A stretch of DNA of 64,000 nucleotides from Serinicoccus chungangensis (GCF_006337125.1 NZ_CP040887.1:1302001-1366000), one strand, 5' to 3'. Positions 44,750 to 54,273 are shown, numbered from the stretch's first letter. Notes: generated from the sequence alone by a model not told the origin. Program-made: numbers and translations.

Positions 44750-44912
44750 GGTGCTCCCTCGCTCGGTGCTGCGTCTCGTCAGCCTAGCCGCGTTCCACGG
44801 GTATGCCGTCCGCCGGCGCCACAGCACGTCCGTAACAGCACGTCCGACACCGCGCGGAGGCACGGCGGCGGGTCGGCTCGCCGAGGCGCGGGGGTCGGTC
44901 GGATGCCCCCGC

Positions 44913-44918
44913 TACGCT
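44913..44918 (+). promoter_or_regulatory. -10 box of a probable leaderless promoter for the helicase gene
   Basis: TACGCT ends 8 bases before ATG 44927 (5 before an overlapping in-frame GTG). No purine-rich site is present. Confidence 0.4.
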
Positions 44919-44926
44919 CGCCGGTG

Positions 44927-47773
44927 ATGGACAGGGACGAGCGGGCGCGCCTGGAGGGGGTGATCGCGCAGGCGGAGCGGCTGGCCCCGGTCGCCGCAGG
45001 CGTCCGTGCGCACCGGGAGGAGGTGCGGCAGGCCGCCGATGCGGCGGGGTCGCAGCTCCGGGCCCGGATGACGCGCCTGCGGCCCGCGGGCACCCGCGGG
45101 TGGCGGGTGCTCGCCCTCGGTGACGGCGACGACGTCCTGCTCGGCCGGCTCGCCGCCGACGCCGCGCTGCCCGGGCTCAGCGAGGGGGAGCAGGAGGTCC
45201 TGGACGATCTGGCCGACCGGGTCCCGGCGGTCGTCGCCGAAGCTCGACGAATCGTCGGGCTGCGGCGGCTCGTCACCTTCGGGACCCGCCGCGCGCAGGC
45301 CGACGCCCAGGCCGGGTGGTTGCTCCGGCACCAGCGGGGCTGGGGCGAGGATCCCGAGGGCTGGCTGTCGGCGCTGGACGCGCAGACCCGCGAGCCGGCC
45401 CTGCCGCTCGCCCTCGGCTCCGCCCTGCACCCGCACGTGGGTCTCGTCGACCGTCTCGGCGGACCGACCGACCACCAGGAGGTCGTGCGGCTCGGCCACC
45501 AGCCGGGCGGACGTCCCGACCGGCAGGGTGCCGTCGGCCTGGGCCACCTGGCCGGACGCCCCGACCGGGTGAGTGCCGTCGGCTCGGGCCCCCTGGCCGG
45601 ACGTCCCGACCAGCAGGGTGCCGTCAGCCTAGGCCACCCGGCCGGACGACCCGGTGAGCCCTCTGCCGTCGTGCTCGCCGACCTGCACGACCTGCCCGTC
45701 GTGCTGCCGCCCCTGGCCTCCGTCATCACCCGCGCCGACGAGGCCCGGCAGCAGGCGCTGACCGCCGGCGAGGCGGTCCGTGCCGTCGCTGCCGACCGCC
45801 TCCTGGCGCAGATGCCGGTCGAGCGGCTCCGCGAGGCCACCGGTGAGCGGCTGCGGATCGGCGCCCTCACCGAGGCGGGCATCACCACCGTCCAGCAGGT
45901 CCTGGAGCGCGGCGCCGACCTCGACGCCGTGCCGAACGTCGGCCCGGTCACCGCCCGGCGCATGCGCGGCGCCGCCCAGACGCTGCACACGCTGGCCCTC
46001 GACGACGCGCCCGTGCGGCTCGACCCCGACGACCGCACCCCGCAGGCGACCCGCCTGCTGGGGCGGCTGCATACCTGGGACCTGCTGCGTCAGACCGCGA
46101 AGGCGACCGACCTCGTGGCCCTCGCGCAGACGCTGCTGCCGCTGGCCGACCACCTCACCGACCGCACGACCCACCTCGCCGTCCTCGGCGACGCCCCGGC
46201 CCAGGACCTGCTCGACCTCGTCCTGCCCGTGCTCGAGCGCGCCCAGGAGCTGCACGACACCCTCGAGCAGGGGCGGGCCGAGGACCCCTGGGCGGACTTC
46301 GTCGACCGCCCGGCGCACTACCTCGCGCTGCTCTCCGAGCTCGGCCTGGTGGAGGAGACTGGCACGCACGGCGACCTGCCCGAGGACGTCGTCGAGGCGG
46401 TCCGCGCGCAGGAGCTGGACACGGCATACCTGGAGGTGCCGCTGCGCGGCTACCAGAGCTTCGCCGCCCGCTTCGCCCTCGTCCAGGAGAAGGTCGTCAT
46501 CGGCGACGAGATGGGCCTGGGCAAGACCGTCGAGGCGCTCGCCGCGCTCGCTCATCGGGCCACCGAGGGCGGCCGCTGGTTCCTCGTCGTCTGCCCCGCC
46601 GCCGTCCTCTCGTCGTGGGTGCGCGAGGTCGACGCCAAGACCTCGCTCGAGCCGCGCCGCCTGCACGGCCCCGACCGGCAGGCCGAGCTCGCGCGGTGGC
46701 GCGCCGACGGGGGAGTGGCCCTCACGACCTACTCCACGCTCGGCAGCCTCGCGGAGGACCTGGACGGTTTCGAGCTCGACGCGCTGGTGGTCGACGAGGC
46801 GCACTACGTGAAGAACCCGGCCGCCCAGCGCTCCCGTCGCGTGGCCGCGCTCGTCGCACGCACCCAGCACGTCCTGCTGCTCACCGGCACCCCGCTGGAG
46901 AACAGGGTGGGCGAGCTCGCGACGCTCGTCGGCTACCTGCGCCCCGACCTGCTCGACGGGCTCGGCGACTCACCGGTCGACTTCCGGCGCCGCATCGTCC
47001 CGGTCTACCTGCGCCGCAACACCGAGGACGTCCTCGTCGAGCTCCCCGAGCTGGTCGAGGTGGAGGAGTGGCTCGGGCTGTCCGCGGCCGACGAGGCGGC
47101 CTACCGCGACGCCGTCGCGTCCGGCAGCTTCATGGCGATGCGCCGGGCCGCGTTCGCCTCGGGCACGCGGTCGGCCAAGCTGGCGCACCTGCTCGAGGTC
47201 GTGGCGGAGGCGGAGGAGAACGGCCGCCGCGTCATCGTCTTCTCCTACTTCCGTGACGTCCTCGACCGGGTCGCCGCCAGCCTGCCGGGCCCGGTCTTCG
47301 GGCCGCTCACCGGCTCCGTCCCGCCGGCCCGGCGCCAGGAGGTCGTCGACGACTTCTCCCGGGCCGCGGGCGGGGCCGCCCTGGTCGCGCAGATCCAGGC
47401 CGTCGGGGTCGGGCTCAACATCCAGGCGGCCTCGGTCGTGGTGCTCTGCGAGCCGCAGCTCAAGCCCACCACCGAGTGGCAGGCGATCGCGCGGGCCCGC
47501 CGGATGGGCCAGCTGCAGACCGTCCAGGTGCACCGCCTGCTCACCGAGGACAGCGTCGACGAGCGGCTGGTGGAGCTGCTGTCGGCCAAGGCCGGGACCT
47601 TCGACCGGTACGCCCGGGTCAGCGAGACCGCCCGGAGCGCTCCCGAGGCCTACGACCTCAGCGAGGCCGACCTGGCCCGGCGGGTCGTCGCGGCGGAACG
47701 GGCGCGGCTCTTCCCCGGCGAGGACGGCACGACGCTCTTCCCCGGCGAGGACGGCACGGCGATGATGGGGTGA
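44927..47773 (+). CDS. SNF2-family DEAD/DEAH helicase
   Basis: About 948 residues. The N-terminal 500 residues are family-specific, including a helix-hairpin-helix-like GITTVQQVLERGADLDAVPN and a proline/glycine repeat insertion near 190-245. The SNF2 motor follows: GDEMGLGKTVEALAAL (motif I, near 525), DALVVDEAHYVKNP (motif II), LLLTGTPLENR (III), then the second lobe VIVFSYFRDVLDRVA, GLNIQAASVVVLCEPQ and ARARRMGQLQTVQVHRL. These motors translocate on double-stranded DNA. The C-terminus repeats LFPGEDGT twice. The stop overlaps the following HAD gene (TGATG). Confidence 0.9.
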   Translation: MDRDERARLEGVIAQAERLAPVAAGVRAHREEVRQAADAAGSQLRARMTRLRPAGTRGWRVLALGDGDDVLLGRLAADAALPGLSEGEQEVLDDLADRVPAVVAEARRIVGLRRLVTFGTRRAQADAQAGWLLRHQRGWGEDPEGWLSALDAQTREPALPLALGSALHPHVGLVDRLGGPTDHQEVVRLGHQPGGRPDRQGAVGLGHLAGRPDRVSAVGSGPLAGRPDQQGAVSLGHPAGRPGEPSAVVLADLHDLPVVLPPLASVITRADEARQQALTAGEAVRAVAADRLLAQMPVERLREATGERLRIGALTEAGITTVQQVLERGADLDAVPNVGPVTARRMRGAAQTLHTLALDDAPVRLDPDDRTPQATRLLGRLHTWDLLRQTAKATDLVALAQTLLPLADHLTDRTTHLAVLGDAPAQDLLDLVLPVLERAQELHDTLEQGRAEDPWADFVDRPAHYLALLSELGLVEETGTHGDLPEDVVEAVRAQELDTAYLEVPLRGYQSFAARFALVQEKVVIGDEMGLGKTVEALAALAHRATEGGRWFLVVCPAAVLSSWVREVDAKTSLEPRRLHGPDRQAELARWRADGGVALTTYSTLGSLAEDLDGFELDALVVDEAHYVKNPAAQRSRRVAALVARTQHVLLLTGTPLENRVGELATLVGYLRPDLLDGLGDSPVDFRRRIVPVYLRRNTEDVLVELPELVEVEEWLGLSAADEAAYRDAVASGSFMAMRRAAFASGTRSAKLAHLLEVVAEAEENGRRVIVFSYFRDVLDRVAASLPGPVFGPLTGSVPPARRQEVVDDFSRAAGGAALVAQIQAVGVGLNIQAASVVVLCEPQLKPTTEWQAIARARRMGQLQTVQVHRLLTEDSVDERLVELLSAKAGTFDRYARVSETARSAPEAYDLSEADLARRVVAAERARLFPGEDGTTLFPGEDGTAMMG
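45491..45666 (+). repeat. in-frame tandem repeat in the helicase gene
   Basis: Roughly four units of 54-57 bases encode LGHxxGRPDRQGAV-type peptides (GHLAGRPDRVSAVG, GPLAGRPDQQGAVS, GHPAGRPGEPSAVV). They probably form a flexible linker and are likely to vary in copy number. Confidence 0.7.
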
Positions 47774-48456
47774 TGACCCCCACGCCCGCCGTCCTGCTCT
47801 TCGACGTCAACGAGACCCTGTCCGACATGAGCCCCATGGCCGACCGGTTCGTCGAGGTGGGTGCCCCTGCGGCGATGGCCACGACGTGGTTCGCGTCGCT
47901 GCTGCGGGACGGTTTCGCCCTCACCGCGGCCGGCGACAACCCGCGCTTCGCCGACGTCGGGCGCGCCGTGCTGAGGCCGATGCTCGCGCGTGAGCTGCGG
48001 CATTCCGAGGTGGAGGGGGCGGTCGAGCACGTGCTCGGCGGGTTCGGTCGGCTCGCGCTGCACCCGGACGTCGAGGCGGGGGTGCGGCGGCTGCACGACG
48101 CGGGCGTGCGGATGGTGACCCTGAGCAACGGCTCGACGGCGGTGGCGCAGGGGCTCCTGGAGCGGGCCGGGCTGCTCGACTGCGTCGAAGGCCTGCTGAC
48201 CGTCGAGGACGCGCCCCGTTGGAAGCCGGCGCCCGAGTCCTACGCCTACGCCCTCGAGGTATGCCGGGTCGCGCCCGCCGACGCGATGCTCGTCGCCGTG
48301 CACCCCTGGGACCTCCACGGCGCCCGGGCGGCCGGGCTGCGGACGGCGTGGGTCGAGCGCGGCACGGCGAGGTACCCCGGTCACATGGCCGCCCCCGAGC
48401 TCACCGCCAGCGGCATCGACGACCTGGCGCGGCAGCTCGGGGCCGCTGAGGGCTGA
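47773..48456 (+). CDS. HAD-family hydrolase, haloacid dehalogenase type II-like
   Basis: About 227 residues. The nucleophile motif is LLFDVNETLSDM (Asp) and motif II is VTLSNGS. The Lys is in RWKPAPESYAYAL, and the last motif AVHPWDLHGARAAGL has the Trp-Asp seen in L-2-haloacid dehalogenases. It probably hydrolyses a small halo- or phospho-acid; the substrate is not known. Its ATG shares bases with the helicase stop (TGATG), so the two genes form an operon, perhaps only by convenience. Confidence 0.82.
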   Translation: MTPTPAVLLFDVNETLSDMSPMADRFVEVGAPAAMATTWFASLLRDGFALTAAGDNPRFADVGRAVLRPMLARELRHSEVEGAVEHVLGGFGRLALHPDVEAGVRRLHDAGVRMVTLSNGSTAVAQGLLERAGLLDCVEGLLTVEDAPRWKPAPESYAYALEVCRVAPADAMLVAVHPWDLHGARAAGLRTAWVERGTARYPGHMAAPELTASGIDDLARQLGAAEG

Positions 48457-48549
48457 CGCGGGGCGCCGACGGCCACCCTCCGACCCGTGTGCGGAAGGTG
48501 CACCTGTGCCGCGATGCCTCACGACCGAGGTACGACGTCTGCGCAGGAG

Positions 48550-49494
48550 TCAGCGCCAGCGACCCCGCATGGCCGCGTGCAGCACGATCGACCCGGCGAC
48601 CGCGGCGTTGAGCGAGCTGGCCGAGCCGACCATGGGGATGCTGAGCACGCCGTCGCAGGCGTCGCGCCACGCTTTCGCCATGCCGCGGGTCTCGTTGCCC
48701 AGGACCAGCACGGTCGGCCGCTCCCACGGCACGGCCGCCAGGTCAGTCTCGCCGTGCTCGTCGGTGCCCCACACCTGCATCGGCACACCGGCCTCGCGCT
48801 GCTCTTGCACCCAGTCCAGCACCGGCTGCGCGGAGTCCGCCCGCACCGTGGGGACGGCGAAGCAGGAGCCGGTCGAGGCGCGGACCGCCTTGGGGTCGTA
48901 GGGGTCGGCCGCGTGCCCGGTCACCACCAGGCCGGTCCCGCCGAAGGCGTCGATCGAGCGCTGCAGCGTCCCGATGTTGCCGGGCTGGCCGGGCCGGTCG
49001 AAGACCGTGACGAGCGGCGGCCGGGCGCGCGGCGCCCCGGCGGCTGCCTCCACCACCGAGCCGCCACGTCGCACCGACGCGCCCTCCGACCCGGCCGCCG
49101 CGGCCGACCCGGCTGACCCGGCCGCCGCGGCTGACCCGGCTGACCCGGTCACCCGTCCCAGGTCGTCGGCCGGCATGCCCACCACGGCGACGAGCTCGGT
49201 CCGCTCGTCCTCGCGCTGCGCCAGCTCGGCCAGCAGCGCAGGAGCGACCTCGAAGCGCTCACCACCGCCGCCGGCCCACACGCCGGCGGCCCACTCCGAG
49301 GGCCGCCCGCCGAGCGGCCGCAGCAGCGCGCGCACCGGCCACCCGTGGGCCAGCGCCTGGTCGATCGGGCGGACGCCGTGCACGAGGAACTCACCCGCAC
49401 GGTGCCGTGCCCGGCGGTTGCCCAGCAGCGACTCCCACTGCTGGAAGGTCGCGTTGCGGGTGGTGACGCGCAGCGTCCGGCGAGGGGCGGGCAT
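48550..49494 (-). CDS. SpoU/TrmH-type RNA 2'-O-methyltransferase
   Basis: 314 residues. An N-terminal substrate-binding domain (WESLLGNRRARHRAGEFLVH) precedes the knotted SPOUT domain. The latter shows VFDRPGQPGNIGTLQRSIDA (motif 1), TVLVLGNETRGMAKAW (motif 2) and LSIPMVGSASSLNAAVAGSI (motif 3). It should methylate ribose in tRNA or rRNA. Between the domains lies a low-complexity insertion (GSAGSAAAAGSAGSAAAAGS) encoded by a short tandem DNA repeat near 49080-49150, not usual in the family. It stands alone, convergent with the HAD gene. Confidence 0.88.
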   Translation of the reverse strand: MPAPRRTLRVTTRNATFQQWESLLGNRRARHRAGEFLVHGVRPIDQALAHGWPVRALLRPLGGRPSEWAAGVWAGGGGERFEVAPALLAELAQREDERTELVAVVGMPADDLGRVTGSAGSAAAAGSAGSAAAAGSEGASVRRGGSVVEAAAGAPRARPPLVTVFDRPGQPGNIGTLQRSIDAFGGTGLVVTGHAADPYDPKAVRASTGSCFAVPTVRADSAQPVLDWVQEQREAGVPMQVWGTDEHGETDLAAVPWERPTVLVLGNETRGMAKAWRDACDGVLSIPMVGSASSLNAAVAGSIVLHAAMRGRWR

Positions 49495-49577
49495 ACCACG
49501 ATCGAACCAGACCGCGCTCGGGACCGACGGGGCGGCACAGCCCCGGGCGCGGCGCCCACCTGCCGACCCGCGTGGCC

Positions 49578-50132
49578 TCAGTGCCGGACGTCGTAGACGG
49601 CCATGGTGACCCCGTTGCCGTAGCTCTGCGACTCGACCAGCGCGAGCCGCTGGTGCGGACCGTCGCCGAAGAGCCTCACGCCGCTGCCGAGCAGGACGGG
49701 GAAGACGAGCAGGTGGTAGCGGTCGACCAGCCCGGCCTCGGCCAGGCCCTGCGCGAGGGTCGGGCTCCCGTGGACGATGATCGGGTCGCCCTCACCCTCC
49801 TTGAGCGCGCGCACCTGGTCCAGCGAGCCCAGCACGGTGGCCTCCCACGCGCTGGTGTCGGTGAGCGTGCCGGAGACGACGTAGCGCGGCATGGCGTTGT
49901 AGCGGGGGAACTCCTCGGTCATGCCCGGCCACACCGGCGCGAACTCCTCGTAGGTCCGGCGGCCCAGCAGCAGCGCGCCCGCCTCGTCCTGCTCGCGCCC
50001 CTTGATCTCGTAGGCCGCCTCGTCGAAGTCGACGTCTGTGAAGCTCCACCCGGCGTGCGGGTGCTCGCCGCCGCCGGGGGAGTCGACGACCCCGTCGAGG
50101 GTGATGATCTCGGTGACGATCAGCTGGCGCAT
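49578..50132 (-). CDS. dihydrofolate reductase-fold (RibD C-terminal) family protein
   Basis: 184 residues. It starts MRQLIVTEIITLDGVVDSPG, then has GALLLGRRTYEEFAPVWPGM and DPIIVHGSPTLAQGLAEAGL, followed by YHLLVFPVLLGSGVRLFGD. These are the NADPH-binding and core strands of the RibD-C/DHFR-like family, common and poorly defined in actinobacteria and often linked with YCII/ECF loci. True folate reduction is unlikely. ATG 50132 matches the canonical family start. Confidence 0.85.
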   Translation of the reverse strand: MRQLIVTEIITLDGVVDSPGGGEHPHAGWSFTDVDFDEAAYEIKGREQDEAGALLLGRRTYEEFAPVWPGMTEEFPRYNAMPRYVVSGTLTDTSAWEATVLGSLDQVRALKEGEGDPIIVHGSPTLAQGLAEAGLVDRYHLLVFPVLLGSGVRLFGDGPHQRLALVESQSYGNGVTMAVYDVRH

Positions 50133-50293
50133 GCTGCTCCTTCGGTATGCCGTGCCCTGGCCGGTGGCCCCGGTGCCGTTGGGTCTCCGGGGTGCCGGCG
50201 GCCGCCCGGGTGCGGCCGTCGAGGGTATGACGTCGCTCCGGTCGCGGACTCATCGGTGCCGGCCGGGGGCCGGGGCGGGGTAGACGCGCCGGG

Positions 50294-50734
50294 CTAGGTC
50301 ACGAGCCGTCGCAGCGCCCACCGGGCCACCGGGCGGTAGGCGAGCACGACGGGCGCCGGGCCGCGCAGCGCGAGCCCCGCCACGGTGCTCGACCCCGTGT
50401 GGTCCCGCACCTCTGCCAGGGTGTGGTGCAGCTCGAGGGTGAGGCCGGTCGGCACCGGACGCACCAGGCGCACCGTCCACGACCACGCGCGTGCCGGCTC
50501 GTCGACCGCCGTCACCACGAAGTCGACGGCCAGCCCCAGTGAGCCGCGCACCGTGCCGGACATCCCTGCCTCCAGCCGGTCGGGGCCAGGGGCCAGCTCG
50601 ACGCGCCGCAGGTGGGGTGCCCAGTCGGCCCAGCGCGAGGGGTCGGCATACCGCTCCCAGGCCTCCTCGACCGGCACCGGGCCGCGCGCCGAGGTCGTGA
50701 CCTCGCTGCGCCTCACACCCGGCCCGCGCCTCAC
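50294..50734 (-). CDS. SRPBCC (START-like) family protein
   Basis: About 146 residues. The ligand-cavity fold is recognisable: SARGPVPVEEAWERYADPSR, WADWAPHLRRVELAPG and LEAGMSGTVRGSLGLAVDF, ending VVLAYRPVARWALRRLV. These bind hydrophobic small molecules or lipids; the ligand is unknown. The start was set at GTG 50734 because its GTGA overlaps the stop of the upstream DCC gene by 4 bases. The open frame extends further but only as a shadow of that gene. Confidence 0.78.
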   Translation of the reverse strand: MRRGPGVRRSEVTTSARGPVPVEEAWERYADPSRWADWAPHLRRVELAPGPDRLEAGMSGTVRGSLGLAVDFVVTAVDEPARAWSWTVRLVRPVPTGLTLELHHTLAEVRDHTGSSTVAGLALRGPAPVVLAYRPVARWALRRLVT

Positions 50735-51168
50735 CCCTGCCCCGGTCCGGCGGACGTCGCGGGGGAGTCCGTGGCGCCACCGGTGGGCTGCTGCGGCAGG
50801 GCGCACTGCGCGGTCCCGCCCGGGAGGTGGCTGCGGTTGGCGGCCACCAGCCGGTAGACCGCCGCGCCGGGACGCTCCATGACCCGTGACCCCAGGACCA
50901 GCCCGAGGGTCCGCAGCGGCTGGGGGCAGTGCGCCAGGATCTGCGCCCACGCCCGGTGGCCGTAGGCGACTCGCCCGTCCGGCAGCACCACCGGCATCTC
51001 CAGCCCGGTGCGGGCCTCGTCCACACCCAGCGCCGCGAGGTCGTGCTCCTGCAGGGACGACACGTCGACCCGCGCGCCGAGGCGCGGGATCCACCCGGCC
51101 GCCATGGTGCAGAAGCCGCAGTCGCCGTCGTAGAGCGCGAGCGGCCGTGGTCGGGATGCTGTCGTCAT
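50731..51168 (-). CDS. DCC-family thiol-disulfide oxidoreductase-like protein
   Basis: About 145 residues. LALYDGDCGFCTMAAGWI carries the DxDCxxC motif that names the DUF393/DCC family, a predicted thioredoxin-like redox fold. LPDGRVAYGHRAWAQIL and the Leu/Arg-rich middle are typical. ATG 51168 is used; a GTG at 51186 would add six residues and neither has an ideal ribosome site. It is translationally coupled to the SRPBCC gene that follows. The role is unknown. Confidence 0.8.
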   Translation of the reverse strand: MTTASRPRPLALYDGDCGFCTMAAGWIPRLGARVDVSSLQEHDLAALGVDEARTGLEMPVVLPDGRVAYGHRAWAQILAHCPQPLRTLGLVLGSRVMERPGAAVYRLVAANRSHLPGGTAQCALPQQPTGGATDSPATSAGPGQG

Positions 51169-51247
51169 GCCCTCATGCTCGCGCACCGGGACGCCGTCGG
51201 CGACCCGGAGAGAGCCTCTCGCAGGCAGCCTCTCGACGGCGCCGCGC

Positions 51248-52276
51248 TCAGGCCCGCTGGGGCTCGTCCACCTGGCCGTCGGCGCTGACCGGGGCCTCGT
51301 CGATGGCCTCGGCGGTCGCGGTCGGCTCAGGCGCGCCGGTGGGCCGCGGGTCCAGGTGGACGCCGGCGATCATGCACCGCACCGACCCGCCGGCGAGCTC
51401 GATGGTGGGGATGTCCACCGACACGATCTCGCAGGAGCGCTCGATGGCGGTGATCTGCGGCCCGGTGAGGCTGCGCCGGGCCCGACCGGACATGGCCATG
51501 ATGTGCCGCCGGCGCCCCTCCGGCGTCCGCCCGAGCAGCTCGACCGCGTTGCCGGCGAACTCGCGCACCTGGTGCTCGCTGAGCTCGACGATCTCCCGCC
51601 CGGTGACCTCCAGGCGCTCGCGCACCTCACGGCGGCGCTGCTCGTCGCGGATCATGTCCAGCGCGATGAGGGCGACGTCGGTGCCGATGCACGCGATGAC
51701 GTTGGTGTGGTAGACCGGCACCCCGCCGGCGTCGACCGCCTCGAAGGGCATCGGCTCGTAGTTGAAGTCGCTGCAGAAGCGCTCCAGCACATGGGTGTCC
51801 GCCCGGTGGCTGACGGCCGTGTAGGCGACCCGGGAGACGTGGTCCAGCACCATGGCGCCGGTGCCCTCCAGGAAGATGCCGTCCGGCTCCAGCCCGGAGT
51901 AGTCGACGATCGTCTGCAGCCGGTAGTGGGCCTTGAGCATCTCGAGGATGTCGCCGCGCCGCTCGTGCCGGCGGTTCGAGGCATACATCGGGTAGACCGC
52001 GACGTAGCCGCCCGGGTGGGTGGACAGCCAGTTGTTGGGGAAGACGCTGTCCGGCCGCGTGTGGTCGGGGTCGCTGAAGACGTGGACCCGCACGCCGGCG
52101 TCCCGCAGCGCCTGCGCCACCGCATCCATCTCGGCCAGCGCCGCCGCCGAGGTCACCTCCGTCGACTGCCCCACGGGCACGTCGTGCTGGAAGGCGTTGT
52201 CGGTCGCCGTGGCCGGGTTGGGCACGAAGTTCTCGGCACGGATGAGGATCACGGAGGACGGGGCTTGGGCACTCAC
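51248..52276 (-). CDS. ctlX: CtlX-type guanidino-group hydrolase
   Basis: About 342 residues. It belongs to the amidinotransferase/arginine deiminase superfamily. Visible are VFPNNWLSTHPGG, EGTGAMVLDHVSRVAY (Asp), PVYHTNVIACIG (His) and GGSVRCMIAGVHL (catalytic Cys near the C-terminus). CtlX is predicted to handle citrulline- or arginine-like substrates, and the product has not been settled for most members. GTG 52276 sits 7 bases after a TAGATT -10 box on the same strand, supporting a leaderless start. The C-terminal tail (PEPTATAEAIDEAPVSA) is an acidic extension. Confidence 0.85.
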   Translation of the reverse strand: MSAQAPSSVILIRAENFVPNPATATDNAFQHDVPVGQSTEVTSAAALAEMDAVAQALRDAGVRVHVFSDPDHTRPDSVFPNNWLSTHPGGYVAVYPMYASNRRHERRGDILEMLKAHYRLQTIVDYSGLEPDGIFLEGTGAMVLDHVSRVAYTAVSHRADTHVLERFCSDFNYEPMPFEAVDAGGVPVYHTNVIACIGTDVALIALDMIRDEQRRREVRERLEVTGREIVELSEHQVREFAGNAVELLGRTPEGRRRHIMAMSGRARRSLTGPQITAIERSCEIVSVDIPTIELAGGSVRCMIAGVHLDPRPTGAPEPTATAEAIDEAPVSADGQVDEPQRA

Positions 52277-52283
52277 GCCCGGC

Positions 52284-52289
52284 AATCTA
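52284..52289 (-). promoter_or_regulatory. -10 box of a leaderless promoter for ctlX
   Basis: Reverse-strand TAGATT ends 7 bases before the GTG at 52276. Confidence 0.5.
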
Positions 52290-52469
52290 GGGCATCGCGG
52301 CGTCGCCCCCGAAAATGGTGCGCGCCAGCTGTCGATCTGCCGCCCTCCCGTCCGACATCCTGGTGAGGTCGCACCCGGCGGCCCGTGGAGCAGAGGAGAG
52401 ACGTATGACGCGACGCACCGTTCGCAGCACCGGCACCCGGGGGTGCCCGGGTCCGGGGAGGTGGCAGCG

Positions 52470-52823
52470 ATGAAGTACCTCGTCCTGCTCATGGCCGACG
52501 GAGAGCTGCCCGCGTGGTCCACGCTCAGCGAGGAGGAGCAGCAGGCGGGGATGCGCCAGTTCGAGGACTTCGACGCCGCCTGCCGCGACCGCGACGGGGT
52601 GGAGATCCTGGCGGCCGAGGCGCTCGGCGCGGCCGACACCGCGACGACGGTCCGCACCCGTGGCGGTGAGCGCACGGTCACCGACGGACCCTACGCCGAG
52701 GCGGTCGAGCAGCTAGGCGGGTTCTACCTCCTCCAGGCACCCGACCTCGACGTGGTCCTGGAGCTGCTCACCGTCCTGCCGCCCTACGACATCCAGGTCA
52801 GCCCCGTGGTCGACCCCTACTGA
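52470..52823 (+). CDS. YCII/DGPF-domain protein
   Basis: About 117 residues. MKYLVLLMADGELPAWSTLS and the hallmark RTVTDGPYAEAVEQLGGFYL (DGPF motif, here DGPY) place it in the YCII-related family. It is the regular partner of ECF42 sigma factors, and the sigma gene follows 4 bases after its stop. GGGGAGG lies 7-8 bases before ATG 52470. The biochemical role of DGPF proteins is unknown. Members are usually in the sigma factor's regulon. Confidence 0.9.
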   Translation: MKYLVLLMADGELPAWSTLSEEEQQAGMRQFEDFDAACRDRDGVEILAAEALGAADTATTVRTRGGERTVTDGPYAEAVEQLGGFYLLQAPDLDVVLELLTVLPPYDIQVSPVVDPY

Positions 52824-52827
52824 CGGG

Positions 52828-54072
52828 ATGCCACCCGAGCTCGACCAGGTCGTGCGCGAGGAGTGGGGCCGGCTCGTCGCCCTGCTCCTCGCGCACTTCC
52901 GGCGCCTGGACCTCGTCGAGGACGCCCTCGGAGACGCCGTCGAGGCCGCCGCACGGCAGTGGCCACGGGACGGCACCCCGGCCAACCCCGCCGGGTGGCT
53001 CCAGACCGTCGCGCGGCGCCGCGTCGTCGACCGGCTGCGCGCGGAGGCGATGGCGCAGCGCCGCCACGCCCTGGTCGTCACCGACCTGGAGCGCCGCCCA
53101 CCGCGCGCGATGGCCGACCCCGGTGACCTCGTCGAGGACGACCTGCTGCGCCTCGTGCTCATGTGCACCCACCCGGCCCTGGCACCGGAGTCGGCGAGCG
53201 CGCTCGCGCTGCGGCTCGTCCTCGGCGTCAGCACCCACGACATCGCCGCCCTCTTCCTCGTGCCCGAGCCCACCATGGCCGCCCGCATCACCCGGGCGAA
53301 GAAGAAGATCGTCACGGCCGGCATCCCCTTCGCCGTCCCCGACCTGGCGGTCCTTCCCGACCGGCTCGCGAGCGTCGCGCAGACGGCCTACCTCGCGTTC
53401 ACCGCTGGGTATGCCCCGGCCAGCGGCCCCGACCTGCTGCGGACGGCGCTGGCGGGGGAGGCGGTGCGCCTGGTCCGCACGGTGCGCGCGCTGCGGCCGG
53501 AGGACCCCACGCTGACCGCGCTGCTGGCTCTGATGCTGCTGCAGCACTCCCGCCGGGACGCGCGGCTGGACGACGAGGGCCGGCTCGTGCTGCTGGACGA
53601 GCAGGACCGCGACCGCTGGCACCGCGACGAGATCGAGGAGGCGGGGCGGCTGCTCGCCTCACCCGGCCTGCTCGGCGTCCCGCTGCCCGAGCAGGCCGCC
53701 GGCTACCTGCTCCAGGCGCTCGTCGCCGCCGAGCACGCCGCCGCACCCACCAGCGCGCAGACACGGTGGGACCGCATCGTCATTCTCTACGACCAGCTCC
53801 TGGAGGTGTCCCCGTCACCACCGGCCCGCCTGGCGCGGGCCGTCGCCGTCGCGGAGGCGCACGGTCCGCGCGCCGGCCTCGCCGCCCTCGACGGCCTCGA
53901 GGTGCCGGGCAGCCACCGGGTCGCCGCGGTCCGCGCCGAGCTGCTCGCCCGGGTGGGTGAGGTGCCCGCGGCGCTGGAGCAGCTCGACACGGCCCTCGCC
54001 GCGTGCGGCAACGACACCGAGCGAGCGCACCTGCGGCGGCGCCGCGCCGAGCTGGCCCCGACGGGCGGCTGA
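52828..54072 (+). CDS. ECF42-type RNA polymerase sigma factor with C-terminal TPR-like extension
   Basis: 414 residues. Sigma region 2 is seen in LDLVEDALGDAVEAAARQW and PANPAGWLQTVARRRVVDRL, and region 4 in LVLGVSTHDIAALFLVPEPT and MAARITRAKKKI. The remaining 200 residues are the helical DUF6596/TPR-like extension characteristic of ECF42 (AYLAFTAGYAPASGPDLL, RWDRIVILYDQLLEVSPSP). These sigma factors lack a classical anti-sigma factor, and the extension is thought to control activity. It follows the DGPF-protein gene directly, the usual ECF42 pairing. Confidence 0.93.
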   Translation: MPPELDQVVREEWGRLVALLLAHFRRLDLVEDALGDAVEAAARQWPRDGTPANPAGWLQTVARRRVVDRLRAEAMAQRRHALVVTDLERRPPRAMADPGDLVEDDLLRLVLMCTHPALAPESASALALRLVLGVSTHDIAALFLVPEPTMAARITRAKKKIVTAGIPFAVPDLAVLPDRLASVAQTAYLAFTAGYAPASGPDLLRTALAGEAVRLVRTVRALRPEDPTLTALLALMLLQHSRRDARLDDEGRLVLLDEQDRDRWHRDEIEEAGRLLASPGLLGVPLPEQAAGYLLQALVAAEHAAAPTSAQTRWDRIVILYDQLLEVSPSPPARLARAVAVAEAHGPRAGLAALDGLEVPGSHRVAAVRAELLARVGEVPAALEQLDTALAACGNDTERAHLRRRRAELAPTGG

Positions 54073-54260
54073 CCCCCCGGGGCGGGCTGGCCGTCGACGT
54101 CGTCGAGTGCTGAGCGGCCCCGCTGTCTGGCGCAAAGGTCTCGCTTCGGCAAAGGTTTGTCCTAGGACCTTTCCCCGGACGTCCGACGGTCGTACCGTCA
54201 GCATCGTGAGATCGAGTGTCTCTTCCTGGGCGCACGGCGCGGCGACGCGCTGGTGCGCCA

Positions 54261-54266
54261 TACGGT
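54261..54266 (+). promoter_or_regulatory. -10 box of a possible leaderless promoter for a small ORF
   Basis: TACGGT ends 7 bases before the GTG at 54274, the spacing seen at other leaderless genes here. There is no clear -35. Confidence 0.35.
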
Positions 54267-54273
54267 GATCACC